Part shown: positions 9,542 through 16,910 of the stretch, piece by piece | How positions within the stretch are numbered: position 1 is the first letter of the stretch | How the letters are laid out: every line of letters starts with the position of its first letter | Origin: Paenibacillus sp. DCT19 | Lineage (GTDB): Bacteria > Bacillota > Bacilli > Paenibacillales > Paenibacillaceae | Assembly: GCF_003268635.1 (NCBI RefSeq) | Contig: NZ_CP029639.1 | Coordinates: 4,413,501 to 4,477,500 of the forward strand | Length of the DNA: 64,000 nucleotides | Direction of reading: 5' to 3' | The notes under the pieces: model-generated | Told to the model about the DNA's origin: nothing | The model's input: only the letters and a program-made list of their open reading frames with translations | Databases searched by the model: none | Made by a program: the position numbers and the translations under genes

Positions 9542-9566
9542 AGTTTAGAACAAATTGTTCTAAACT
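9542..9566. promoter_or_regulatory. Perfect 11-bp inverted repeat
   Basis: AGTTTAGAACA, AAT, then its exact complement. The centre GAAC-N5-GTTC is one base longer than a LexA box. There is no T-run on either side, so an operator is likelier than a terminator. A smaller perfect dyad, GCGGTA-A-TACCGC, lies just to the left. Confidence 0.5.
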
Positions 9567-9694
9567 AGATACAAAAACAACTTTTTTTCCTGCGTAAACA
9601 AATGTCGTTCAAGTAAAAACATTCAAATATTAAGTACACTTGTTCTCATTTTATTATCTTCCTCCTTTCTTTTCAACAGGATCGTGCCCTGGTT

Positions 9695-9805
9695 AAATAA
9701 AAAAGCCGACGTAAACAATGCCGGATCTCAAAGAATCCACGCATTGATACATCGGCTCCAATCTCAGGCTTTGCTCCTGTCTTTGGCTACCGTAGCCATT
9801 ATTGA
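9695..9805 (-). ncRNA. Structured RNA ending in a terminator (riboswitch-like leader?)
   Basis: On the minus strand: hairpin GGCTA-CGG-TAGCC (9785-9797), hairpin CAGG-AGCAAAG-CCTG (9766-9780), then a long stem from AGCCGATGTATCAATGC to GCATTGTTTACGTCGGCT with an inner GGATTC/GAGATCC pair, and six T. AAGGAGGAAGATAATAAAATG follows about 30 bases later but opens only 8- and 20-codon frames. It may be an attenuator or riboswitch, or only the 3' end of the 9852-10244 transcript. I could not match it to a known class. Confidence 0.5.
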
Positions 9806-9851
9806 CTAGGGTATCTATTAAAACTAATAATAGTCTATTAAATGGTAATCG

Positions 9852-10244
9852 TCAATAATTCGGTATGGATAATTTTTTTGATCTGCATAAGGATTCTAGA
9901 TTCTCATTTACTGTTACGTGGATAGTTTGTTGCCGCATCGAAGTTTCGGGGAAATGATAAATGAGGGATTCGATACTTAGCACTGGGTTCAGCGCTTGAA
10001 TGAAAGGAGTGAATAAATCAATCAACTGTTCGCCCATTCTATCGAGTAGTATTTGATGGCCGCCTAGCTGAATGATCGTATCAACGAGGAATAACTCTGA
10101 TTGTACTGAGTCAACTTCAAAACATATATTTATATTTTTCCCCTTAACAGTAACCACCATGTTTTTGGGGCCTCGGTCAGTATAATTTTTCCGTATAGCA
10201 GATACCGTTAAACCGATGTGATTTTCTAACTTTTTTAGTTTCAT
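9852..10244 (-). CDS. DUF2294-like phage protein
   Basis: 130 residues, soluble. The pattern (residues 20-50, NYTDRGPKNMVVTVKGKNIN; residues 75-115, two helices then LIYHFPET and a beta-strand) resembles the DUF2294 layout, but the match is by eye. ATG start with GGATAGGGAG upstream. A perfect palindrome (10303-10319) lies 60 bp before it. Function unknown. Confidence 0.6.
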   Translation of the reverse strand: MKLKKLENHIGLTVSAIRKNYTDRGPKNMVVTVKGKNINICFEVDSVQSELFLVDTIIQLGGHQILLDRMGEQLIDLFTPFIQALNPVLSIESLIYHFPETSMRQQTIHVTVNENLESLCRSKKLSIPNY

Positions 10245-10302
10245 GCCTATCTCCCTATCCTCCTGCGTATCTTGATGTATGGGCTATATTGTATATAGGG
10301 AT

Positions 10303-10319
10303 GCTAGATTGAATCTAGC
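10303..10319. promoter_or_regulatory. Palindromic operator candidate
   Basis: GCTAGATT-G-AATCTAGC is a perfect 8-bp inverted repeat about 60 bp upstream of the 9852-10244 gene, near AT-rich sequence that could hold its promoter. Confidence 0.45.
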
Positions 10320-10407
10320 GGTAAAATAATACAAATAGAAAATCCGCCAAGTCTCACCTTAGCGGATCTGATTAGTTAAGTGGTACCAATAACATACTTG
10401 AACAAAT

Positions 10408-10740
10408 TCATACATTAGCTGAGATAATTTCGGCCAATGAAATCCATCGGAACTCTTCGTCTAACATTAATTTCACTTCTCTACGGCCAACATTCAGACC
10501 AATAACTACACCTGATACTGGTTCATCATAAAATGGATTAAATACAACAAGATCAATTGTACATCTACTATTATATGACTCCACTAAAAGCCTCTCGATC
10601 TGCTGCACCTCCTGGTCATCTAGCTCCGGCTTCCCTCTTCGCTTCTGCTCCTCCATTTGAGCAAGATACGCCTCACGATGTTCAGGAAGAATAATTCTAG
10701 ATCCTTCATAGATCCCATTGTCACCTAATTTACTTGCCAT
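10408..10740 (-). CDS. YolD-like protein
   Basis: 110 residues from ATG 10740 (AAGGAGG at correct spacing). The YolD family is linked to SOS and Y-family polymerases (B. subtilis yolD-uvrX, yqjX-yqjW). Seen: GSRIILPEHREAYL (residues 13-26), a helical middle, TIDLVVFNPFYDEPVSGVVIGLNV and a C-terminal ISLAEII strand-helix. It lies 13 bases after a LexA-like winged-helix gene whose promoter carries a LexA box. No polymerase partner is next to it. Confidence 0.8.
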   Translation of the reverse strand: MASKLGDNGIYEGSRIILPEHREAYLAQMEEQKRRGKPELDDQEVQQIERLLVESYNSRCTIDLVVFNPFYDEPVSGVVIGLNVGRREVKLMLDEEFRWISLAEIISANV

Positions 10741-10753
10741 ACTAAACGCCTCC

Positions 10754-11038
10754 TTAATATTTAGTCCAATAATCATCATTAACTTGAGCTGGTTTATTAT
10801 CGACTTTGGGACGTTCAGTTTCGCGCTCCCATCCTTCGAGAATAACTATATTACTTGCATCAGACTTGTCGTCCCAGGCAATATAGTTAGCTGCAACTAA
10901 GCTGTTTAAAGCAGCTAGGACATCAGGTTTATGTTTACCTGTTTTAACAGTTAATTCGTGGATAGTTGGCAGTCGCCGCCTTCCACTGGTGTAGTTATAC
11001 AATATCCGTAGGATTTTACGCTGATAATCAGTTAGCAT
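10754..11038 (-). CDS. LexA-type winged-helix protein lacking the peptidase domain
   Basis: 94 residues from ATG 11038 (CGAGGTGATAAT upstream). Residues 1-65 (MLTDYQRKILRILYNYTSG, LPTIHELTVKTGKHKPDVLAALNSLVAANYI) have the layout of the LexA DNA-binding domain. The remaining 30 residues are acidic and polar; the LexA Ser-Lys peptidase domain is absent, so it cannot self-cleave. A LexA box lies 27 bp upstream. It may compete with host LexA or act as a phage SOS sensor; both are inferences. Confidence 0.7.
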   Translation of the reverse strand: MLTDYQRKILRILYNYTSGRRRLPTIHELTVKTGKHKPDVLAALNSLVAANYIAWDDKSDASNIVILEGWERETERPKVDNKPAQVNDDYWTKY

Positions 11039-11064
11039 ATTATCACCTCGTGTTTCATTATATG

Positions 11065-11078
11065 CGAACATTTGTTCT
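11065..11078 (-). promoter_or_regulatory. LexA (SOS) box
   Basis: CGAACATTTGTTCT matches the B. subtilis LexA/DinR consensus CGAAC-N4-GTTCG except at the last base. It precedes the LexA-like and YolD-like genes. Confidence 0.75.
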
Positions 11079-11090
11079 TTTATCAATAAC

Positions 11091-11130
11091 AAAAAAAGGC
11101 ACTCCCACTTTTGAGGAGTCGCCTTTTTTA
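11091..11130. terminator. Bidirectional terminator
   Basis: AAAAAGGCACTCC pairs with the downstream GGAGTCGCCTTTTT with T-runs on both strands. On the minus strand it ends the nucB-like gene. Confidence 0.85.
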
Positions 11131-11134
11131 TTGT

Positions 11135-11560
11135 TTATTCAATTATAAATTGTACCCTGGTGCCATCTGGATAATCACTGAGTTGGTGACCCACCCAGCT
11201 ACCAGCACCGCGATTATCTTTTGGACTTATGTATTTGATGTCTGCGCCCTCTCCACCCTCGGCGCACATAGCCATAGGCCATTCATCACGATCATAACCC
11301 TTCTTGGTGTCTACACCTCTTAACGACAGATCCCGGTTATTGTCTGCTCCCTCTCTATCAATTGTGCATGTGTCTGAGTGTCCGGCTGCTACAGCCTCTT
11401 TAATGTGTAGTGCTGTCTCTGGGTATCGATCAGCGGGAAACGTAATAGTAATGTCCGGTGCTTGCTGCTGAATCTGTGTTACCTCTGTGTGTGGCTCTAC
11501 GTTATAAAGACCGAAAGCTGCCGCTGCCGCAATGAATAAACCTATTATGTACTTAACCAA
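11135..11560 (-). CDS. Phage-borne NucA/NucB-type secreted deoxyribonuclease
   Basis: 141 residues from a TTG at 11560 with GGAGG 8 bases upstream. N-terminal signal or anchor helix (residues 2-19), then the NucB fold: [48 protein letters not shown] and the catalytic-site segment [16 protein letters not shown]. NucB degrades DNA outside the cell. It closely resembles the host gene at 49714-50202. Probable lysogenic-conversion cargo. Confidence 0.88.
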   Translation of the reverse strand: MVKYIIGLFIAAAAAFGLYNVEPHTEVTQIQQQAPDITITFPADRYPETALHIKEAVAAGHSDTCTIDREGADNNRDLSLRGVDTKKGYDRDEWPMAMCAEGGEGADIKYISPKDNRGAGSWVGHQLSDYPDGTRVQFIIE

Positions 11561-11745
11561 CCTATACACCTCCACATGAATAATGCCCCGCCAGCTAAAG
11601 CGCTAACGAGGCATATTACCGATGCTTTCGGATTCATATCTATAGTAATGCAATTCGACAGTTTTGTAAATTGTTTCAAATAATTCTAGAAACATTTTCC
11701 TAGGTCTGATAGACTATCCTTAACTAATACATAGGAGGAATTACC

Positions 11746-12252
11746 TTGAAGAAAGCAATGCTATTACTATCCGCTCTAATGCTTGCAGCAGCCTTGTCAG
11801 CTTGTGGAACGGATACAGCAAGTACATCATCTACTACAGAATCTAAAGCTGAAGCTCCAGCAACAGAAACAGTAGCAGCATCAACAGAAGAAACACAGAA
11901 AGAAGAAGTTAAAGTTGAAGAAGTAGTCGAGAAGGAAGAAGATAATGTTCCACGGGAATATAAAGCCGCATTGAGATCAGCAGAATCATACTCTGAAACT
12001 ATGCATATGTCCAAGGCAGGCATTTATGATCAGTTAACATCTGAATATGGAGAAGGGTTCCCAGATGAAGCTGCTCAATATGCCATTGATAACATTGTGG
12101 CTGACTGGAATGAGAATGCTCTGAAAGCTGCACAAAACTATGCAGAGACTATGAACATGTCAGATTCAGGAATATATGATCAATTAACATCTGAGTACGG
12201 AGAGAAGTTCACCGCAGAAGAAGCGCAATACGCAGTAGACAATCTAAAGTAA
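11746..12252 (+). CDS. Ltp-family lipoprotein, probable superinfection exclusion
   Basis: 168 residues from a TTG with AGGAGG upstream. Signal peptide with lipobox LSAC (mature Cys 20), a Ser/Thr/Glu-rich spacer to about residue 65, then two near-identical helical repeats (each with AxxYxETMxMSxxGIYDQLTSEYGE). Family members such as Ltp of phage TP-J34 block DNA entry of related phages at the cell surface. It stands with the next gene on the strand opposite to the tail genes, as lysogenic cargo. Confidence 0.85.
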   Translation: MKKAMLLLSALMLAAALSACGTDTASTSSTTESKAEAPATETVAASTEETQKEEVKVEEVVEKEEDNVPREYKAALRSAESYSETMHMSKAGIYDQLTSEYGEGFPDEAAQYAIDNIVADWNENALKAAQNYAETMNMSDSGIYDQLTSEYGEKFTAEEAQYAVDNLK

Positions 12253-12270
12253 TATCGGAGGTAAGCTCTA

Positions 12271-12474
12271 ATGAAAATCGGATTCCGGAAGTCCAGTCTA
12301 AAAAAGCGTTTATCAGCTCGTACCAGCATCAAGCGTCAGATTGTACATCGGTCTGGTTTGAAAATGCCGCGAGGTTATGGATGGCTCCGTAATCCGAAAA
12401 GAGCTTTATACAACAAGGTCTATAATAAAACATCGTTCAAGCTCTCTACTGTCATTAAGAATCTATTCAAATAA
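12271..12474 (+). CDS. Small basic phage protein paired with Ltp
   Basis: 67 residues, about one third Lys or Arg, no membrane helix. It follows the Ltp-like gene by 18 bases with its own GGAGG, so they share a transcript and a terminator (12475-12515). It resembles uncharacterised basic proteins of Bacillus prophages (NPKRALYNKVYNKTSF near the end). Function unknown; nucleic-acid binding is possible. Confidence 0.7.
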   Translation: MKIGFRKSSLKKRLSARTSIKRQIVHRSGLKMPRGYGWLRNPKRALYNKVYNKTSFKLSTVIKNLFK

Positions 12475-12515
12475 ATAAAGCGCCCGTCAGTTGCTCGCTG
12501 ATACGGCGCTTTTAT
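12475..12515 (+). terminator. Rho-independent terminator
   Basis: AAAGCGCC arms with an imperfect middle, followed by TTTTATTTT; ends the Ltp-like transcript. Confidence 0.8.
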
Positions 12516-12551
12516 TTTTCCAATCGCTTGGGATTATAATTCTGTTGTATT

Positions 12552-12616
12552 TTGTAGTGTATTATTGTATCATACAATTACATAATACATACAACAAATA
12601 CAACAATACACTACAA
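12552..12616 (+). promoter_or_regulatory. Inverted-repeat operator of the KfrA-like gene
   Basis: TTGTAGTGTATTATTGTA (12552-12569) and the complement of TACAACAATACACTACAA (12599-12616) match at 17 of 18 positions. The 29 bp between and the sequence around them are full of TGTAT/ATACA units. The right arm abuts the ribosome site, the expected place for an autoregulatory operator. Confidence 0.7.
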
Positions 12617-12629
12617 AGGAGCGTTTTTA

Positions 12630-13442
12630 ATGGCAATCTCCAAGGAACAAATATTCACCGTAGCTGATACCCTCGACTCCGAAGGCATCAATCCTACGCT
12701 TGCCAACGTGCGTAAACGTCTAGGGAGCGGTAGCTTCAGCACAATTAGCGAGTATATGGCTGAATGGCGAGAGGAACGCAAAGATACTGATGCCTCCACC
12801 ACACGAGAGCCAGCGCCAGACAAAATTAACGCCCGTATGGAGGACTTCGGGACAGAGATATGGAATATGGCCGTAGAGATTGCTACAGCACGCCTACAAG
12901 CCGAGAAAGACGAAATGTTGTCTGTCCAGCAGACATTAGAGTTGAAACAACAGGAAATTGCTGAAATGGCTGACCAGATGGCCGCTGAAATTGAAGTTTT
13001 ACGTCAAGATAAATCAGATCTTGACTCCATACTCCTTATATCTAAAGAAAATGAATCCCAACTAAAAGATTCGCTTCATGAAGAAATTTCAAAAGGTGTG
13101 CATTTGAATGATCGTTTGCATGCAAGTGAAGAATTGGTTAAATACTGGCAACAGAAGTATGAGCAGGCGCAAGTGGAAGCATCTGATTCGCTCAAAGAAA
13201 ACACAAAACTTCAAAAGGATCTGACCCGAGCACAGGTCGTTGCCGAGAATAAGGAAACAGATTCAAGAGAATTGAAAAAAGAAATCAAAGAGCTAAATAA
13301 GAACCTCTCCAGCCAACAGATTGATAACGGGAAGCTTACTGGTATCATAGAATCGCTACGTGCCCAGATTGCTGAGCAAGCCGAAACAATTAAAACTCTC
13401 ACTCCAACTTCTAGTAAGAGCGATACAAAGGACAAAAAATAG
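12630..13442 (+). CDS. KfrA-like DNA-binding coiled-coil protein
   Basis: 270 residues. The N-terminal domain (about 5-55: QIFTVADTLDSEGINPTLAN, VRKRLGSGSFSTISEYMAEW) matches the KfrA_N DNA-binding domain of plasmid proteins; residues about 90-260 are an unbroken, highly charged coiled coil. Plasmid KfrA represses itself and helps plasmid stability, perhaps by forming filaments. Here it is a lone plus-strand gene beside the lysis genes of an integrated phage with a large inverted repeat in its promoter. No ParA is nearby. Confidence 0.8.
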   Translation: MAISKEQIFTVADTLDSEGINPTLANVRKRLGSGSFSTISEYMAEWREERKDTDASTTREPAPDKINARMEDFGTEIWNMAVEIATARLQAEKDEMLSVQQTLELKQQEIAEMADQMAAEIEVLRQDKSDLDSILLISKENESQLKDSLHEEISKGVHLNDRLHASEELVKYWQQKYEQAQVEASDSLKENTKLQKDLTRAQVVAENKETDSRELKKEIKELNKNLSSQQIDNGKLTGIIESLRAQIAEQAETIKTLTPTSSKSDTKDKK

Positions 13443-13449
13443 AACGCAA

Positions 13450-13489
13450 AAAAAGGCTCTGCCAGCATATAAGCCAGCAGAGCCTTTTA
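13450..13489. terminator. Bidirectional terminator
   Basis: AAAAGGCTCTGC arms with a 14-base loop, A-run and T-run on opposite sides; between the convergent KfrA-like and amidase genes. Confidence 0.85.
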
Positions 13490-13502
13490 TATTTCCAAGC
13501 GA

Positions 13503-14228
13503 TTAAGATTTTGGCGTATCCAGTTTGGCTGTCTTGGTTTTGTTATCCCAATTAACCTTAGCGCCTATGGCATCCCCTACCGCACGTAAAGGCACATATG
13601 ACGTGCCCTCAATCAGTACACCATCTGCTATGGCCTTTCCGTTTACAACCACATTTACCTTGTCCACTGGCTTTTCCTCCTTCAGCTTACTCTCCAAGCC
13701 TAGATATGACACAATCCCCTGAACATGACCGTCAATGATTGCATCGATCACACTTGCTTGTTTAAGACGGTCTGCATCAGCAACAACATCTATAAATAAA
13801 TTCTCAGTCAATACGGCTGGCATCTTAGATTCTCGCACCATGTGCAAGTTCTGAGCTTTCTGCCCACGGTCAATGCCGCCAACCTTGCCAATGATTGCCT
13901 TGTGTAATGCATCCTGTAGCTTGATACTGCCTTGGGATGCAGATGTATACCGGAATGTCTCAAAACCTCCCTTACCCCCTCCAGCGTTGCAATGGATGGA
14001 TACTAGGATGTCAGCACCAGCAGCGTTTGCCTTGGCTGTCCGGTCTCGAAGTTCTAGGAATACATCTGTGGATCTGGAGAGCAAAACCTGCACGTCAGCA
14101 TAGGCCGCCTCCAGTCGTTCCTTGATGCCCAGTGATACCTTCAGCGCAATGTCTTTCTCCTGTATCCCGTGGCCAACTGCTCCAGGATCTGTTCCTCCAT
14201 GTCCTGCATCGATCCAAACTTTATACAT
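13503..14228 (-). CDS. N-acetylmuramoyl-L-alanine amidase endolysin
   Basis: 241 residues from ATG 14228 (AAAGGAGC upstream), cutting the amide bond between MurNAc and L-Ala at lysis. Amidase_3 zinc site: H10 (WIDAGHGG), E24, H79 (VSIHCNAGGG) and a C-terminal Glu in LTENLFID. Residues about 177-241 form a copper-amine-oxidase-like wall-associated domain (VNVVVNGK, GTSYVPLRAVGDAIGAKVNWD), common on Paenibacillus surface proteins. It has no signal peptide, so it needs the overlapping holin. Confidence 0.93.
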   Translation of the reverse strand: MYKVWIDAGHGGTDPGAVGHGIQEKDIALKVSLGIKERLEAAYADVQVLLSRSTDVFLELRDRTAKANAAGADILVSIHCNAGGGKGGFETFRYTSASQGSIKLQDALHKAIIGKVGGIDRGQKAQNLHMVRESKMPAVLTENLFIDVVADADRLKQASVIDAIIDGHVQGIVSYLGLESKLKEEKPVDKVNVVVNGKAIADGVLIEGTSYVPLRAVGDAIGAKVNWDNKTKTAKLDTPKS

Positions 14229-14664
14229 TCGTACCAGCTCCTTTATCGTTATCGTTTCCACCCTTGCCCTTCAGGACTTCAACCGCCTGTTTGATGACTG
14301 GCGGAATAGGTGCGCCTAATTTGCCGCCGTTCTCGATCAAAGACAACAACTCATTAGCAATGTAAAAATACGCTACTGTATCTCGGAACAAGTGACCGTC
14401 TCCCAGGATGCCATCCACCAAGTGACCCACTGCGACCATGGCAAAGATGAACACCTTCCGGGCAATCCCGATCATGCCGATTTTACTTTTTAACTCCCCG
14501 GTTGCTCCGGCTGCCGCTACACCCGTCACATAATCCAAAATGATGAATACCAGTAGCACGCCGAGCAATCCAGACCAACCACCAAAAAAATATGTTGCAG
14601 CACTACCCACTACGGCCACCATCCATTTACCTACTGTCTCCAACTCTTTTCCCCCTGAATTCAA
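14221..14664 (-). CDS. Phage holin (holin_4 / phage_holin family)
   Basis: 147 residues, three or four hydrophobic helices (about 12-28, 31-53, 66-85) and a polar Gly/Asn/Asp/Lys C-terminus. GLLGVLLVFIILDYVTGVAAA is the hallmark DYxTG segment of this family. It forms the membrane lesion that lets the endolysin out. Its stop overlaps the amidase start by 8 bases. Confidence 0.92.
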   Translation of the reverse strand: MNSGGKELETVGKWMVAVVGSAATYFFGGWSGLLGVLLVFIILDYVTGVAAAGATGELKSKIGMIGIARKVFIFAMVAVGHLVDGILGDGHLFRDTVAYFYIANELLSLIENGGKLGAPIPPVIKQAVEVLKGKGGNDNDKGAGTNV

Positions 14665-14729
14665 TATGAAAAGCCCCTGACCACTCCAGAGGGCAAAAAA
14701 TAAAATAGCGCACCGCTTGGGTACGCTTG

Positions 14730-14861
14730 TTACTCAGTGATTAGAAATTCAAGTCCGCTGTCAATCAAAACTTCTTTTACGCCTTCCTGCAATGATACTG
14801 GAACTGCGCTGTACTCAGTTTTGCCAAGAATAACACGTTGTGCAAAGAACATCGCCATCAT
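14730..14861 (-). CDS. Small conserved phage protein before the holin
   Basis: 43 residues from ATG 14861, chosen because AAGGGAGGTGAC lies 7 bases upstream. Sequence MMAMFFAQRVILGKTEYSAV then PVSLQEGVKEVLIDSGLEFL. Similar short proteins sit between fibre and holin genes in other Paenibacillus and Bacillus phages, in the place of XkdX. Function unknown. Confidence 0.75.
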   Translation of the reverse strand: MMAMFFAQRVILGKTEYSAVPVSLQEGVKEVLIDSGLEFLITE

Positions 14862-14908
14862 GGTTTCGTCACCTCCCTTCACAAGAAACCAAGTAATAAA
14901 GCGCCTGA

Positions 14909-15196
14909 TCATTTGTAAACCTGAGTAGCCATTTCTGCAATGACGTCCTCAACAAAGTCCGCACGTTCAGACAAAGCGCTGCTTTGAGCCTTCAGGAGCG
15001 TGCTATCTTGTTTCAATGATTCAAATTCTTTCTGTGGCACATTAACGTAGACAATAGGTTCTGGTAGAGGGACATCCGAAAAAACGAGAAAGTTTCCTTC
15101 AGTAATATTTTGTTCTTCAATTAAAATTAAGTGACTATTTTGATCCAAAACCCTCGATCGTTCTTCTTCGTTTGTATACTGATAAGTAAATTTCAT
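14909..15196 (-). CDS. Hypothetical protein after the tail fibre
   Basis: 95 residues, acidic, N-terminal beta-rich part (to about 55) and a C-terminal helix (58-94). The place directly after the fibre gene suggests a fibre chaperone or an XkdW-like protein. This rests on position only. Confidence 0.65.
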   Translation of the reverse strand: MKFTYQYTNEEERSRVLDQNSHLILIEEQNITEGNFLVFSDVPLPEPIVYVNVPQKEFESLKQDSTLLKAQSSALSERADFVEDVIAEMATQVYK

Positions 15197-15207
15197 GATA
15201 AGCCTCC

Positions 15208-16254
15208 TTAACCCATGAATCGATTAAAACCAGTAGCGATAAAGTTAACGTAAACTGTCATAGATATACATATCGCTTGTTTGGAAGCATTGGAAGTCCA
15301 TAAATATAGTGAAATTTTATCGTTTGCTTTAACTGTAATATCCTCAATAAACGTAGTCACACTAGGGTATCCAGCAGTAGATGTCCTAGTTATTCCCCTT
15401 GCTACATCATTTACATAGATACGCCCATATACAGGTGTACTACTTCCATATGGTCCACCTAAAGTAAAAGTTACTCGATAGGTTCCGGGCTGAAATATGG
15501 TGGCTTCTAATTTTTTAAATGGAGTTGTAGACCATGTATAAATATCATTTGGATCAGATGTGGTATCACCCGTAATTAGAGTTCCAACACCGCCAATTAA
15601 TTGAGCGCCTACATATGTGCCAACAAGTCCATTGGCGCTCGCATTACTAAATGTAGCTCCAGCTAACACTTGTGCTGGCGTGGCGTTACCTGTAGCCCGA
15701 ACCACCGCAGACATCTTTGTTATAAGCTGTGTCCATGTCTCGCTTGTGGATGCCGAAACACCTATGGAGTTGAGAGCGGCAACCACATTATTTTTTTGCT
15801 CAACTCCAAGCTGCTTTGCCGCTGTAGCCTCAGTATAAGCAGAATCCGCTCGTGCTTGAGCTGTCCCAGCGGCCGTCACTCCTGCGCTACCACGGTCATA
15901 AGCTGATTTTACAGCCTTTGGAGTAGATGCTCTATCTTCCAACTCGCTATCCGTTGCACTTGACAACTGTGTCTTACCTTTTTCGGTTAGTGATGCATCA
16001 GGGATATCAGCATTTTGGACATCCTCTTGAAGCTGGGTAATATCGTTTTTAATCGTTTCAAACTCTGTATCAACATAGGTTTTCTCGGCCGCCTTCTCCT
16101 GCAGCTCCTTCAATGCCAGGTAACTCCAATTCAGGTGCCAATTGAACCATTGAGCTGGTGGTTTCATGCCTGGCTGGAAACCCGTCTGTTTCTGAGTTGC
16201 TGAAGGTTCTACGCCTGGCGCATTCCACTCAGGCAGTTGCTGTGTAAATGCCAT
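15208..16254 (-). CDS. Tail fibre protein
   Basis: 348 residues. The N-terminal baseplate-attachment part (LPEWNAPGVEPSATQKQTGF to WFNWHLNWSYLALKELQEKA) is typical of Gram-positive phage fibres. A helical/repeat shaft follows (about 60-180, with STPKAVKSAYDR) and a beta-rich C-terminal domain (about 210-348) likely to bind the host surface. The C-terminus is the part expected to set host range. Confidence 0.85.
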   Translation of the reverse strand: MAFTQQLPEWNAPGVEPSATQKQTGFQPGMKPPAQWFNWHLNWSYLALKELQEKAAEKTYVDTEFETIKNDITQLQEDVQNADIPDASLTEKGKTQLSSATDSELEDRASTPKAVKSAYDRGSAGVTAAGTAQARADSAYTEATAAKQLGVEQKNNVVAALNSIGVSASTSETWTQLITKMSAVVRATGNATPAQVLAGATFSNASANGLVGTYVGAQLIGGVGTLITGDTTSDPNDIYTWSTTPFKKLEATIFQPGTYRVTFTLGGPYGSSTPVYGRIYVNDVARGITRTSTAGYPSVTTFIEDITVKANDKISLYLWTSNASKQAICISMTVYVNFIATGFNRFMG

Positions 16255-16268
16255 AATGTGACCCCTTT

Positions 16269-16910
16269 CTATATCGGTAAATCTGTATTGGTGCTAGCTT
16301 GATATACTGCGCCCAGATCCCCGCCTATTGTCTCGTCATTAACGTCACCGAAACCTGTTGCAGAATCAAATGATTCTGGCAATCCTCCAAACTCAAATGT
16401 TCCCTGAAGCTCAACACTTTGGACGCTTACGCCAGCAGCTACCGTCTTGGCTATGATCTGTACAAACTGGTTCAATTCAATTCCGGACGATGCCAGTCTT
16501 TCGAGTGGTAATCGCATCAACGAGATTGCAGCCGGTTCAGGGTCAAGTGGGTCATGAAACTTTTGAGTGATTTTGATATCCGAGTAACTAGCACCTACGG
16601 CCAGAGCGATTACCCGGATAATCGTGTTCACGTCACCTTTGCTCAGGTTCCTAGCAATCTTGGACTTGATCATGATGCGATACACATCATCGGAGGCAGC
16701 ACCGCGTTTCTGGCCAACGTTGCCGCCGATCAGATCCAATGTTGTTCCCTTTGCCTCGTCAATGTCTCGCCAGCGTTCAATCTGTTCAAGATCCGATTTC
16801 AATTCATTGATTGGCTCACTCACGATACGTAGCAGCTTGCCGATATTGCTATCTGGATTTTTGGTGAATACGTCCGTTAATTTACGGATTAAGTCAGTTG
16901 CTGAAATCAT
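16269..16910 (-). CDS. XkdU/YmfQ-like baseplate protein
   Basis: 213 residues. N-terminal helices (IRKLTDVFTKNPDSNIGKLL, LDLIGGNVGQKRG, then DDVYRIMIKSKIARNLSKGD) are typical of the tail protein that follows gpJ in contractile phages and caps the wedge at the fibre site. It overlaps the baseplate J gene by 17 bases. Confidence 0.8.
   Translation of the reverse strand: MISATDLIRKLTDVFTKNPDSNIGKLLRIVSEPINELKSDLEQIERWRDIDEAKGTTLDLIGGNVGQKRGAASDDVYRIMIKSKIARNLSKGDVNTIIRVIALAVGASYSDIKITQKFHDPLDPEPAAISLMRLPLERLASSGIELNQFVQIIAKTVAAGVSVQSVELQGTFEFGGLPESFDSATGFGDVNDETIGGDLGAVYQASTNTDLPI

Noticed and set aside
9542-9566. LexA box at GAACAAATTGTTC
   Set aside because: Spacer is five bases; the Bacillus LexA box needs four.
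9695-9805. c-di-GMP-I (GEMM) riboswitch
   Set aside because: GCAAAGCC and a GGCTACGGTAGCC hairpin are present but in the wrong order, and the conserved GGCAAACC segment is missing.
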